A stretch of 64,000 bases of DNA from an uncultured Bacteroidales bacterium (GCA_902786925.1 CADAEK010000002.1:218344-282343); one strand, 5' to 3'; counted from the first letter of the stretch, positions 43,049 through 51,991 are shown. The notes: a model not told the origin generated them from the letters alone. Program-made: numbers and translations.

Positions 43049-43645
43049 CTATTTTTTCTTCTTTTTCTTGACGCTTGTTGAAATGCGGCTGCTCAGTAAC
43101 TCTCCGTCGCTGATGAGCGGGTAACGCTGTGGGTCGAGTTGTATTTTCCCATCGGTGTAGTAGGCCATGTCGTCGGCTACCTTTTCATCGCTCATGGAGT
43201 CTGTGCTCCAATTGGAGAGGTCGCGCTTCATGTGGTTGGCAATCTGCAAGGTCAGCTGATCGCGTTGCTCCCCTTCGCTCATTGTGGCGAGGTGCTCGTT
43301 GAACTGCTCCACGATAGTGCCGTAGTTGCGTTTCTTGATACGGCGCTGTGGGTAGGGCAGTGCATCGGGAGCAGCACTCTCGTCGTCCATGCGCTCTATC
43401 TCAACAGGATAGTCTATGTCTAAGTCATATTGGGCGATGGCGGCAAGATGGTTCCACAGTTTCTTTTGGAAGTCCTCCTTGTCAGCTGTCTGTTCAGCCA
43501 TGGTCGCCATTGTGCTGATGATGCTGTATGCACAGCGCATGCGCTCTTCTCTGTCCGCGATGCTCTTGCAGTGTTCTACCATCTGCTGGATGCCTCGGCC
43601 ATATTCTGGCATGATGAGTTTTTCTCTCGTTGTATTGTAATCCAT
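43049..43645 (-). CDS. DUF4290 family protein
   Basis: 198 residues, no signal peptide, almost all helical by composition. MDYNTTREKLIMPEYGRGIQ and the region DIDYPVEIERMDD identify DUF4290, a Bacteroidota-only family. The C-terminal end is a lysine run (SVKKKKKK) suited to nucleic-acid or membrane contact. Function unknown; it stands regularly before murA, with a 10-bp gap here and 12 bp after tsaB. Confidence 0.88.
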   Translation of the reverse strand: MDYNTTREKLIMPEYGRGIQQMVEHCKSIADREERMRCAYSIISTMATMAEQTADKEDFQKKLWNHLAAIAQYDLDIDYPVEIERMDDESAAPDALPYPQRRIKKRNYGTIVEQFNEHLATMSEGEQRDQLTLQIANHMKRDLSNWSTDSMSDEKVADDMAYYTDGKIQLDPQRYPLISDGELLSSRISTSVKKKKKK

Positions 43646-43657
43646 ATGATTTCTTGA

Positions 43658-44386
43658 TTATATCAGTTTCTTGGCCACTGTAGCCTGGAACTCCTTCAGA
43701 TAGTTGGGCTCAAAATAGGCTACATCCGCGAAATCCTCTCTGAGGAACTTCTTCTCAGCCAGTGGCGACATGTATTTAGCTAACAATGGCACGCCGTCGA
43801 GGAAGTGGGCATTGGGGTGCTGGATGACAGCTTTGCATTTTTCTGCGCCATTTCCGAAGAAATAGACGGGGTGCTCGTCCAGGTAGGGTTTGAAGGATGT
43901 CTCATCCACCACCACTGGTGCTGTCTCCATCACAGGGCGGAGCGCTCTTGTGTACAGGGCGGCATAAACTTCCATGCGGCGCGCGTCGAGCATGGGGCAC
44001 AACAAGGCGTCTTCTGGCAAATCATCGTGGACAAGGAGCACTGGAACGCACTGTATTTCCAAGGTGGGGACGGCCAGAAGTTTCAGATTCCGCCCGTATG
44101 CCACTCCTTTGGCCATGGAAGTGCCTATGCGAAGGCCTGTGTAGCTGCCAGGACCAGCGCTTACTGCCACTGCATCGAAGGGAATGGCGTGGTTGTCTGT
44201 GAATGAAAGTGCTTCGTCCACCATTACACCGAGGATGGATGCATGGTTGGTGCCTTTGGGTTTTTCCGACTCTTTGGCATCGCCTTCTTTCGGGAGGTTG
44301 TCCGTCTGGAAGATGATGGCGCTATCTTGGCTGACAGCGACACTGCAGAGGTCGGTGGAGGTTTCTATATGTAAGATAACTGACAT
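43658..44386 (-). CDS. tsaB: tRNA threonylcarbamoyladenosine biosynthesis protein TsaB
   Basis: 242 residues with ASKHA fold: ILHIETSTDLCSVAVSQD, and AVSAGPGSYTGLRIGTSMAK, the family motif. It activates TsaD in making t6A37 in tRNAs reading ANN codons. ATG 44386 is chosen because the 20 upstream residues would start before the -7 element. It is first gene of the ten-gene minus-strand unit running to ispF, and its divergent neighbour is yicC. Confidence 0.94.
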   Translation of the reverse strand: MSVILHIETSTDLCSVAVSQDSAIIFQTDNLPKEGDAKESEKPKGTNHASILGVMVDEALSFTDNHAIPFDAVAVSAGPGSYTGLRIGTSMAKGVAYGRNLKLLAVPTLEIQCVPVLLVHDDLPEDALLCPMLDARRMEVYAALYTRALRPVMETAPVVVDETSFKPYLDEHPVYFFGNGAEKCKAVIQHPNAHFLDGVPLLAKYMSPLAEKKFLREDFADVAYFEPNYLKEFQATVAKKLI

Positions 44387-44413
44387 GTTCTGTGAGTTGG
44401 TTGCTAAATGAAT

Positions 44414-44422
44414 GCAAAGGTA
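44414..44422 (-). promoter_or_regulatory. Promoter -7 element of the tsaB-ispF unit
   Basis: TACCTTTGC on the minus strand, 28 bp upstream of the tsaB ATG. It is the only clear promoter I found for the 11.4-kb unit. Confidence 0.75.
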
Positions 44423-44429
44423 AGCATTT

Positions 44430-44530
44430 AAATTGACAATTGGCAATTACCTACGGCGAAAAAAGTTGTCAATTGACAATTAGCACCTTGAATGGCAAAA
44501 TTGTCAGCCGTCAATTGCCAGTTGTCAATT
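44430..44530. repeat. Heptamer repeats between the divergent tsaB and yicC promoters
   Basis: Three clusters of 7-bp units: AATTGAC, AATTGGC, AATTACC (44430-44450), then a cluster near 44465-44485, then an inverted-sense cluster (ATTGTCA, GCCGTCA, ATTGCCA, GTTGTCA) near 44499-44528. Confidence 0.8.
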
Positions 44531-44538
44531 ATTTCTCT

Positions 44539-44547
44539 TACCTTTGT
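44539..44547 (+). promoter_or_regulatory. yicC promoter -7 element
   Basis: TACCTTTGT, 21 bp before the ATG at 44568. Confidence 0.7.
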
Positions 44548-44567
44548 ACCCAAAATCGAACGGAATT

Positions 44568-45443
44568 ATGATACAATCTATGACTGGCTACGGCAAATGT
44601 GTCGTAGAATATAATGGCAAGAAGATTCATGCTGAGTTAAAATCACTCAACAGCAAATCATTGGATTTAACCACTCGTATTGCTCCTATCTATCGTGAGA
44701 AGGAGATGGAGATTCGTCAGCTTATCCAGCAAGGCTTAGAGCGTGGAAAGGCTGATTTTGTATTGTGGATTGAAAAAGACCAGACTTCTAGTGCCACACC
44801 CATTAATCTGGCATTAGTGAGCGAGTATAAGCGTCAGATAGAGAAGATGCAGGCTGAGTTGCAATTGCCCGAACCAGATGATTGGTATGCCACGCTCCTT
44901 CGTATGCCCGACGTGTTGTCGCACGTCGAGGTGGAAGAACTTTCTGCAGAGGAATGGGCACAGGCTCGTAAGGCTGTGGAAGGTGCTATAAGCGAGACGG
45001 TTGCATTCCGTGAGCAAGAGGGTTTGGCATTGGCGAAGAAGTTCCAGGAAAAGATTGACAATATCGCCGCATTGCTGGCATCGATTGAGCCTTTCGAGAA
45101 GGAGCGCACCACTAAGATTCGTCAGCGCATCGTTGATGCGTTGGAGCAGCAAATTGGTGTGGACTATGATAAGAACCGCCTGGAGCAGGAGATGATTTAT
45201 TATATTGAGAAGCTGGATATTTCGGAAGAGAAACAGCGTTTGAGCAATCATCTGCGCTACTTTATAGAGACGATGAAGGAAGGTCGTGGCCAGGGCAAGA
45301 AACTTGGCTTCATCGCACAGGAGATGGGACGTGAAATCAACACGACTGGTTCTAAATCGAATCAGGCAGAGATGCAGAATATCGTTGTGAAGATGAAGGA
45401 CGAACTTGAGCAAATCAAGGAGCAAGTGCTCAATGTCATGTAA
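44568..45443 (+). CDS. yicC: YicC family protein
   Basis: 291 residues. IQSMTGYGKCVVEYNGKKIH and SLNSKSLDLTTRIAPIYREKE are the family start; the C-terminal half is the DUF1732 domain, with GKKLGFIAQEMGREINTTGS and the usual ending EQIKEQVLNVM. YicC proteins act as RNases or RNA adaptors on small RNAs in E. coli, and are often next to gmk as here (27-bp gap). Their role in Bacteroidota is untested. ATG 44568 is placed after the promoter. Confidence 0.94.
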   Translation: MIQSMTGYGKCVVEYNGKKIHAELKSLNSKSLDLTTRIAPIYREKEMEIRQLIQQGLERGKADFVLWIEKDQTSSATPINLALVSEYKRQIEKMQAELQLPEPDDWYATLLRMPDVLSHVEVEELSAEEWAQARKAVEGAISETVAFREQEGLALAKKFQEKIDNIAALLASIEPFEKERTTKIRQRIVDALEQQIGVDYDKNRLEQEMIYYIEKLDISEEKQRLSNHLRYFIETMKEGRGQGKKLGFIAQEMGREINTTGSKSNQAEMQNIVVKMKDELEQIKEQVLNVM

Positions 45444-45470
45444 TACAAACTCTTCACATTCCCTCAGATT

Positions 45471-46049
45471 ATGCAAGGAAAACTGATTATTTTTGCCGCT
45501 CCTTCTGGTTCTGGCAAATCAACGATTATCAATAGCATCATGGCAGATGGTGGGGCTGACGCTCTCAATTTGCATTTTTCCATCTCTGCTACATCTCGTC
45601 CTCCCCGTGGGCAGGAGCAGAATGGTGTGGAATATTTCTTCTTGACACCCGATGAATTTAGGGCTAAGATTGCCAACGACGAGTTTGTGGAGTATGAAGA
45701 AGTCTATAAGGACCGTTTTTATGGAACGTTGAAATCGCAGGTGGACAAGCAGTTGGATGCTGGCGAAAATGTCATCTTCGATGTGGATGTGAATGGTGCC
45801 ATGCGCATCAAGCAGCTCTATGGCAAGCGGGCATTGAGCATTTTCATTCAGCCACCAAGCATTGAAGAGCTCCGTAATCGCCTTGAAAAGCGTGCTACAG
45901 ATGCACCCGATGTGATTGAACAGCGCATTGAGCGTGCCAAGTATGAATTGTCTCAGGCTGAGAAATTTGACGAGGTCGTAGTGAACGCAAATCTCGAGAT
46001 TGCTCAAGTGGAAGCGTTGGCGCTTGTCGAGGATTTTTTGGACGAGTAA
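45471..46049 (+). CDS. gmk: Guanylate kinase
   Basis: A 192-residue P-loop kinase converting GMP to GDP. LIIFAAPSGSGKSTIINSIM is Walker A; SATSRPPRGQEQNGVEYFFL is the GMP-binding region; VIFDVDVNGAMRIKQ is Walker B. Normal length and all expected motifs. Transcribed with yicC and ended by two successive terminator hairpins. Confidence 0.97.
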   Translation: MQGKLIIFAAPSGSGKSTIINSIMADGGADALNLHFSISATSRPPRGQEQNGVEYFFLTPDEFRAKIANDEFVEYEEVYKDRFYGTLKSQVDKQLDAGENVIFDVDVNGAMRIKQLYGKRALSIFIQPPSIEELRNRLEKRATDAPDVIEQRIERAKYELSQAEKFDEVVVNANLEIAQVEALALVEDFLDE

Positions 46050-46135
46050 GTAAAGGGGGGAGACATGATGCGTGTGGAGCACTACGTGCGCACCGTGCGC
46101 ATTTGATTTCACGCACCCTGCATGAAATATTACGT

Positions 46136-46175
46136 GCACCCTGCGCATATTACCATGCGCAGGGTGCGCGTTTTT
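46136..46175 (+). terminator. gmk terminator 1
   Basis: GCACCCTGCGCAT pairs with ATGCGCAGGGTGC (13 bp, 6-nt loop) and is followed by GCGTTTTT. The flanking sequence 46070-46135 repeats GTGCGC/GCACC motifs imperfectly. Confidence 0.8.
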
Positions 46176-46196
46176 GTAGGTGTAACGCCTATAAAT

Positions 46197-46235
46197 AAAG
46201 AAGCCGTTCCTCGGTGTTAGAGGAACGGCTTCTTT
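46197..46235. terminator. Bidirectional terminator, gmk and nagB
   Basis: AAAGAAGCCGTTCCTC pairs with its perfect inverse (16 bp, 7-nt loop) between convergent genes, with T- and A-rich ends. Confidence 0.85.
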
Positions 46236-46259
46236 ATTTTAATATATGAGTGCGGAGGC

Positions 46260-47051
46260 TTATAGATTGCCTCTTTCCTTGTCGAGATAGTATTTGTATG
46301 TGCCTACTGTGAGCTCGTCGCAAGCGGCTTCGTCACACACCACAATAGCGTGTGGGTGCATCTGCAGCATGGAAGAAGTCCATTTGTGGCTGATGTCACC
46401 ATCGATGCAGTGCTTGAGAGCGCGTGCCTTATTGTGGCCGTTGCAGACGAGAAGCACTTCCTTTGCGTCCATTACTGTGCCAATACCTACTGTGAGAGCC
46501 TGCTTGGGAACGAGGCTGAGATCGTTGTCGAAGAAACGGCTGTTGGCATGGATTGTGTCAGTGGTCAGCGTCTTGATGCGAGTGCGTGAAGTGAGTGAGC
46601 TGCCTGGCTCGTTGAACGCGAGGTGACCGTCAGGACCGATGCCGCCCATGAAGAGGTCAATGCCACCGGCTTCGGCAATGAGTTCCTCATAATGGTTGCA
46701 CTCGGCAACGAGGTCGTGTGCATTGCCATTAAGAATGTGCACGTTCTCGGGTTTGATGTCAATATGACTGAAGAAGTTCTTCCACATGAAACTATGGTAG
46801 CTTTCTGGATGGTCTTCAGGCAGATTCACATACTCGTCCATGTTGAATGTGACTACATTTTGGAAAGAAATCTTTCCTGCCGTGTACATGTCAATCAAGT
46901 TGCTGTACAGCCCAAGAGGTGAAGACCCCGTAGGGCATCCGAGAACGAATGGCTTTTCTGGTGTAGGTTTGGCTGCAAGGATTTTGTTAGCCACATAATT
47001 GGCGGCCCATTTTGACAGGGCGGCATAATCGGGTTCAATAATGACTCTCAT
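46260..47051 (-). CDS. nagB: Glucosamine-6-phosphate deaminase
   Basis: 263 residues, nearly equal to E. coli NagB. RVIIEPDYAALSKWAANYVA start; PTGSSPLGLYSNLI; active-site regions FNMDEYVNLPEDHPESYHSF and GGIGPDGHLAFNEPGSSLTS. It converts GlcN-6-P to Fru-6-P and ammonia, feeding amino sugars from mucin or peptidoglycan turnover into glycolysis. ATG 47051 matches the family start; the longer frame runs into thiL. It is last in the cca-nagB unit, with a 41-bp gap after thiL and no promoter match in that gap. Confidence 0.96.
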   Translation of the reverse strand: MRVIIEPDYAALSKWAANYVANKILAAKPTPEKPFVLGCPTGSSPLGLYSNLIDMYTAGKISFQNVVTFNMDEYVNLPEDHPESYHSFMWKNFFSHIDIKPENVHILNGNAHDLVAECNHYEELIAEAGGIDLFMGGIGPDGHLAFNEPGSSLTSRTRIKTLTTDTIHANSRFFDNDLSLVPKQALTVGIGTVMDAKEVLLVCNGHNKARALKHCIDGDISHKWTSSMLQMHPHAIVVCDEAACDELTVGTYKYYLDKERGNL

Positions 47052-47092
47052 AATGATTCTTTTTTTGTGTGATTGTATATTGTTAGTAATAG

Positions 47093-48157
47093 TTATTTCT
47101 CTTTCAGGGCTTCCCAACCTTGTGCTTTCAGGGTGAACTCCGCACCATCTCGCGTGATGAGAGCACAGCCTAAGCTTTCTTTGGTGATGTGGCCAATCAG
47201 CTTGACATCTTTCAACTGCTCCACTTTGTCGTGATCAGCAATTGGGATGGTGAACAATAATTCGTAGTCTTCACCTCCGTTCAGCGCGGCAGTGGTGAGG
47301 TTCATGTTCATCTCTTCTGCCATTACTGCTGTTTGGTAATCAATAGGGATGCGCTCTTCGTAAATGCGGCAGCCACAATGGCTTTGTGTGCAGATGTGAA
47401 TCAGTTCGGAAGAGAGTCCATCGCTGATATCCATCATGCTGGTGGGCTGAATACCTGCTTCGCGTAACTGCAAGATGATGTCTCGACGAGCTTCTGGCTT
47501 CATTTGGCGCTCTAGCAAGTATTCGCGGCCGCTGAAATCCGGTTGGGAGATGGCCAAGCGCTCCGCATCGGTCTTGGCGGTCTCTATCTGGTTGTAATAG
47601 ACTTCTTTCTCTCGCTCCAAAAGCTGGAAACCCATGTAGGCTGCACCTAAGTCACCGCTTACACAAATCAGGTCGGTTTCCTTAGCGCCGTTGCGATAGA
47701 TGGCCTTTCCCTTCTCTGTCTCACCAATGGCCGTGATGGAAATGGCCAATCCTGTACGTGAACTGGTCGTGTCACCACCTACGATATCTACCTGATGGGC
47801 GTCGCAAGCTAAGCGGAGCCCAGCGTAGAAATCTTCCATATCTTCCACGCTGAAGCGCTTGCTTAAGGCCAGACTCACAGTGATTTGCTTAGGCATGCCC
47901 CCCATGGCATAGATGTCGGACAGATTGACCATGGCGGCTTTATAACCTAAATGCTTAAGAGGCATGTAAGTAAGGTCGAAGTGGACACCTTCCATCAACA
48001 AGTCTGTTGTGACAAGTAGGTCCTTGTCATTGCTATAATTCAATACGGCACAATCGTCGCCTATGCCATAGTGAGTTTCTGGATTTGTGGTTTCTATATG
48101 ATCGGTCAAATGCTTGATAAGGCCGAACTCTCCTAGAGTGGATATTTCTGTAGCCAT
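47093..48157 (-). CDS. thiL: Thiamine-monophosphate kinase
   Basis: A 354-residue PurM-fold kinase making thiamine diphosphate. LGEFGLIKHLT; GIGDDCAVLNY, the metal-binding Asp pair; VVGGDTTSSR-type segment VDIVGGDTTSSRTGLAISIT; MMDISDGLSSELIHIC. Slightly longer than the usual 320-345 residues. Only 2 bp separate it from lpxK. Confidence 0.95.
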   Translation of the reverse strand: MATEISTLGEFGLIKHLTDHIETTNPETHYGIGDDCAVLNYSNDKDLLVTTDLLMEGVHFDLTYMPLKHLGYKAAMVNLSDIYAMGGMPKQITVSLALSKRFSVEDMEDFYAGLRLACDAHQVDIVGGDTTSSRTGLAISITAIGETEKGKAIYRNGAKETDLICVSGDLGAAYMGFQLLEREKEVYYNQIETAKTDAERLAISQPDFSGREYLLERQMKPEARRDIILQLREAGIQPTSMMDISDGLSSELIHICTQSHCGCRIYEERIPIDYQTAVMAEEMNMNLTTAALNGGEDYELLFTIPIADHDKVEQLKDVKLIGHITKESLGCALITRDGAEFTLKAQGWEALKEK

Positions 48158-48159
48158 AA

Positions 48160-49194
48160 TTAGTGTGTATGGTTGTTATGCACGCTTTTGCGTGTATGTT
48201 GTGTTACAAAATGCTTGATGAGTTGGTTAAACTCTTCTCCTTTCCCATAGAGGAATTCCACCTCAACGGGGATGACTCGCAGTTTTTCGAGCCCATGCAG
48301 GCGAGTGGCATCTTTCTCGGTGGTAATGATGGTGCGTCCTGCTGCCCTGGCCCGTATGGCCTCAATGTCTTCTTGCGTGAAGTGGTGATGGTCTGGAAAA
48401 CTCATTACATCAAACTTGGGCAGAAGTTTCTGAAGGTCGTATATCATCTGCTCGGGTGAGGCAATTCCCGTTACGAGCAAAGGGTTCTCTCCGAAGTCGT
48501 TAAGGTGGTCTGGGTATTTGAAGCTTGTGAAGAAGACTTTTTGCCAGTATTCGAGACCAAGGCTCTGGATAATGCCGCGACGCTCCATGGGGGTGATGTG
48601 TCTCGGGCACTTTGTGATGAGGATGATGTCTGCCCGTGTCTTGCCAGATTCCTGCTCACGCAATCGCCCTGCGGGTAAAAGCTTGTCGAAGTAGATGAGG
48701 CGGTGGTAATCCATCAGCAGGATGTTGAGGCCTGCTTGCACGTACCGATGCTGGTATGCGTCATCTAGAATGACAACATCAGTGGCAGGCTTTACTTCTG
48801 GCAGCATGAGCTGCAGGATACCATTCCGACGATTCTTGTCGACGGCCATATGGATGTCTGGAAACTTGTGTTTCATCTGGAATGGCTCGTCACCTATCTC
48901 TGTCACAGGAGTGTCTTCTTTGGCCAGTATATAGCCTTTTGACTTACGTTTATAGCCCCGGCTGAGTACTGCCACTTGATGATCTTTGGATAAAAGCCGA
49001 ATGAGGTATTCGGTATGAGGGGTCTTTCCTGTGCCTCCTACGGTGATGTTGCCTACACAGATAACGGGAATGTCGAACTTCTTGGATTTTAGAATACCCA
49101 TATCAAACATCAGGTTTCTGATGTTTACCACTAGGCCATAGAGCCATGAGAGAGGCAGAAGCCAGTAGTTGATTTTGATATGGTCTCCTTCCAT
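48160..49194 (-). CDS. lpxK: Tetraacyldisaccharide 4'-kinase
   Basis: A 344-residue inner-membrane-associated P-loop kinase of lipid A synthesis. N-terminal membrane helix region (YWLLPLSWLYGLVVNIRNLM), Walker A CVGNITVGGTGKTPHTEYL, and VVILDDAYQHRYV (Walker B-like DDA-H). It phosphorylates the 4'-position of the lipid A disaccharide. Its position next to thiL is common in Bacteroidota. Confidence 0.95.
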   Translation of the reverse strand: MEGDHIKINYWLLPLSWLYGLVVNIRNLMFDMGILKSKKFDIPVICVGNITVGGTGKTPHTEYLIRLLSKDHQVAVLSRGYKRKSKGYILAKEDTPVTEIGDEPFQMKHKFPDIHMAVDKNRRNGILQLMLPEVKPATDVVILDDAYQHRYVQAGLNILLMDYHRLIYFDKLLPAGRLREQESGKTRADIILITKCPRHITPMERRGIIQSLGLEYWQKVFFTSFKYPDHLNDFGENPLLVTGIASPEQMIYDLQKLLPKFDVMSFPDHHHFTQEDIEAIRARAAGRTIITTEKDATRLHGLEKLRVIPVEVEFLYGKGEEFNQLIKHFVTQHTRKSVHNNHTH

Positions 49195-49200
49195 TTGGGT

Positions 49201-50322
49201 TTATTTCATGTAGCGATAGTATTCGCATGCGGCCAAAAGCCATGCACCTGTGCCAAAGGGCGCTTGTGACTGCGCATTGACTGTACGTGTTGGATCGGGC
49301 TTCTCACCGATAGGCTGTACATAACCGACACTGCCATCTGGCTGAAGAGCTATCTCGGAAAGATACTTCCATGCTTTATCTATGACTGGCTTGTACTGCT
49401 TGGCAGGCAGAATCCCATTGTTTACACCCCAAAGAAATCCATAGGTGAAGAAGGCTGTTCCGGAGGTCTCGTAGCCTGGCGCATCCTCGGGACACAGCAT
49501 GGAACGAGTCCAGTAGCCTTCAGGCTGTTGGCATTTGGCAACACCTGCTGCCAGCTTCTTGAAACGGTCGAGGTAGAAGCCCCTGTATTTGCTGTCTTTA
49601 GGCAGGTCTTGCAGTACTTTTGCCAAACCTGCCATTACCCAGCCTGCTCCACGCGCCCAGAATGATTTTCCTTCATTGCAGGCAGTCTTAACCTTGGGAT
49701 ACACGTATTTTCCATCACGGTAGTAGAGCTGTTCCTCTGTGTCGAAGAGAAGGCTGTCTGTGTATTGATAGCATTCAAACTGCTTGTCAAGAAGCTTTTG
49801 GTCGTGTGTGACTGTATACAGCTTGCTAAAGATGGGCATGCCCATGTAAAGCGCATCTGCCCACCACCAATAATCCTTCTCTGGTGTGGTGGCTTGGTAA
49901 CACATCACTTCTAGGGCGCGCTCTAGACGCTCTGCCCGATGCTCCAGCTTGTAAAGGTCAATATAGACTTGGAAACATATTTGCCAATCTGCGAAAAGCA
50001 CATGGTTCATGCCTTCGCCATAAGTCTTGTATTGCCATTGGCTCTTGTTCTTCTGTGTAGCACCTTTCCAGTGGTTGTATTCAGCCCATTCGATGGCGTA
50101 ATCGAGGTAGCGCTGCTTGCCCGTTAACTCATATGCGGCTTGATTGCCGGTGAAGTAGGCTGCATTATCCCAAAATCCGCGACATTTGGCTGAGTTGTGG
50201 CTTTGCCAGTAGTCGTTGACTTTTTCAATGGTAGATAGAACGTCTTGCTTCGTTTGAGCAAGGGCTGTTTGCGCCATCAAGGGCACACAAATCAGAAGTG
50301 TCGATAAGAGTTTCATATGCAT
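49201..50322 (-). CDS. Glycoside hydrolase family 105 unsaturated glucuronyl/rhamnogalacturonyl hydrolase
   Basis: 373 residues; signal peptide (LLSTLLICVPLMAQTALA-Q) and a single (alpha/alpha)6 barrel. FWDNAAYFTGNQAAYELTG, WWWADALYMGMPIFSKLY and FWARGAGWVMAGLAKVL are the GH88/105 signatures. It removes unsaturated uronic acids left by polysaccharide lyases on pectin-type or other plant glycans, in the periplasm. It lies between cca and lpxK with gaps of 9 and 6 bp, far from any PUL marker, so it is an odd member of this housekeeping unit. Confidence 0.92.
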   Translation of the reverse strand: MHMKLLSTLLICVPLMAQTALAQTKQDVLSTIEKVNDYWQSHNSAKCRGFWDNAAYFTGNQAAYELTGKQRYLDYAIEWAEYNHWKGATQKNKSQWQYKTYGEGMNHVLFADWQICFQVYIDLYKLEHRAERLERALEVMCYQATTPEKDYWWWADALYMGMPIFSKLYTVTHDQKLLDKQFECYQYTDSLLFDTEEQLYYRDGKYVYPKVKTACNEGKSFWARGAGWVMAGLAKVLQDLPKDSKYRGFYLDRFKKLAAGVAKCQQPEGYWTRSMLCPEDAPGYETSGTAFFTYGFLWGVNNGILPAKQYKPVIDKAWKYLSEIALQPDGSVGYVQPIGEKPDPTRTVNAQSQAPFGTGAWLLAACEYYRYMK

Positions 50323-50331
50323 AGGTCTTAG

Positions 50332-51843
50332 TTAGTTGTTTTGTATGGTGAGTCCCAGCTTTTGTGCTTCTTCGATGAGGAGCTGTTTGGCTGGAGCGTA
50401 CTCATTCGGTATCTTCCCGTCTAAAATGGCATCCTTGATGAGGGTTTTCAGTACACCCACCTCGCGGCTTGGAGGAAGCTGGAACAACTGCATGATTTCT
50501 TCGCCAGAGATAGGGGGCTGAAAGTTCCTAATGCGGTCTTTCTCTTCTATTTCAACGAGCTTCGTGCGGACGGTGATGAAGTTTTCCTTGAACCGCTGTT
50601 TCTTTTGCTCGTTTTTAGAGGTAATGTCAGCCGTGCAAAGAATCATTAAGTCGTCTATGTCATCGCCTGCCTCGAACAACAGTCGACGTACTGCGCTGTC
50701 TGTTACTTCTGCGTCCGCTATGGCAATGGGGCGCATATGCAGTTGAACGAGTTTTTGTACAAACTTCATCTTCTCGTTCATGGGCAGTTTCATCCGACGG
50801 AAAATATTGGGAATCATCCGCTCGCCAATGTCGTTGTGGTTGTGGAAGGTCCATCCTAATGCTGGATCGAATCGTTTTGATTTGGGCTTTCCTATATCAT
50901 GCAGTAAAGCGGCCCAGCGCAGCCACAGCATATGGTCTTTCGTCGAATCCCACTTTCCATTGCCCACAGGCAGGTCGTCTGGATTGCTGGTGACTTTTGC
51001 TACGTTGTCAAGTACTTCGAGCGTATGATAAAAGTTGTCTTTATGAGCCTTCCCGTTTCTGGTCTCTATGCCTTGCAGCTGAGCAAGTTCTGGAAAGATA
51101 ATTGGGAGTAAGCCGCTTCGTTCCAAATCGACGAAACCCTTTGAGGGGGTTGGAGATAGAAGAATCTTATTTAACTCTTCAGCAACGCGTTCTCCAGAGA
51201 TGATTCGGATTCGTTCCTTGTTCCGTTCAAGTGCATTGAAGGTGTCTTCTGCAATGTGAAAGTTGAGTTGGGTGGCAAAACGGATGCAGCGCATCATTCG
51301 CAAGGGATCATCACTGAAGGTAATGTCTGGGTCGAGCGGGGTAGTGATGTTCTTGTCCTCTAAGTCGTCCAAGCCATTGAAGGGGTCAACCAGTTCACCA
51401 TATCTGTCTTTGTTTAGACAGAGGGCCATCGCATTGATCGTGAAGTCGCGTCGGTTTTGGTCTTCTTCCAGAGTGCCGTCTTCAGTTACGGGTTTGCGTG
51501 AGTTCCGGTCGTAGCTTTCTTTGCGTGCACCGACAAACTCAATCTCAAGGCTTTTGTGCTTGAGCTGGGCTGTGCCAAAGTTTTTGTAGATGGCAATATG
51601 TACCTTCTTGCCAAGTTTCTTGCGTAACTTCTCAGCAATAGCAATGCCAGGGCGTTCCACCTGCTTCTTTTGATCCACTACCACAATGTCTATATCGCTG
51701 GATGGACGTTCTAGATACAGGTCACGCACCCATCCTCCGATGATGTAGCAGTCTAACCCAAGTTCTTCCGCTGTGTCAGAAATGAGGCGGAAAAAGGGGT
51801 GGTCAAGTTGTGTCAAAATTTCTTTATGCGTCAGTATCTTCAT
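50332..51843 (-). CDS. cca: CCA-adding tRNA nucleotidyltransferase with HD domain
   Basis: A 503-residue class II nucleotidyltransferase. CYIIGGWVRDLYLERPSSDI and DIVVV give the active-site carboxylates; RRDFTINAMALCLN is the second motif; an HD phosphohydrolase domain (LHDIGKPKSKRF, HNHNDIGERM) follows. It adds or repairs 3'-CCA on tRNA. ATG 51843 is chosen because the longer frame would overlap the -7 element. First gene of the unit cca-GH105-lpxK-thiL-nagB. Confidence 0.94.
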   Translation of the reverse strand: MKILTHKEILTQLDHPFFRLISDTAEELGLDCYIIGGWVRDLYLERPSSDIDIVVVDQKKQVERPGIAIAEKLRKKLGKKVHIAIYKNFGTAQLKHKSLEIEFVGARKESYDRNSRKPVTEDGTLEEDQNRRDFTINAMALCLNKDRYGELVDPFNGLDDLEDKNITTPLDPDITFSDDPLRMMRCIRFATQLNFHIAEDTFNALERNKERIRIISGERVAEELNKILLSPTPSKGFVDLERSGLLPIIFPELAQLQGIETRNGKAHKDNFYHTLEVLDNVAKVTSNPDDLPVGNGKWDSTKDHMLWLRWAALLHDIGKPKSKRFDPALGWTFHNHNDIGERMIPNIFRRMKLPMNEKMKFVQKLVQLHMRPIAIADAEVTDSAVRRLLFEAGDDIDDLMILCTADITSKNEQKKQRFKENFITVRTKLVEIEEKDRIRNFQPPISGEEIMQLFQLPPSREVGVLKTLIKDAILDGKIPNEYAPAKQLLIEEAQKLGLTIQNN

Positions 51844-51876
51844 ACGAGGTGAACTCTGGACAACTTTTTTAATATT

Positions 51877-51885
51877 GCAAAGATA
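51877..51885 (-). promoter_or_regulatory. cca promoter -7 element
   Basis: TATCTTTGC on the minus strand, 34 bp upstream of the cca ATG. Confidence 0.7.
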
Positions 51886-51991
51886 AGGAAAAATGGAGAA
51901 AAACATGATTTCTCTGTATGTTTTTTCTCGTTGAAGAAACGAAAAAGCAAAATAGCTTTCAGAATTGGTGCTGAAATTGTGCTTTTTGTGC

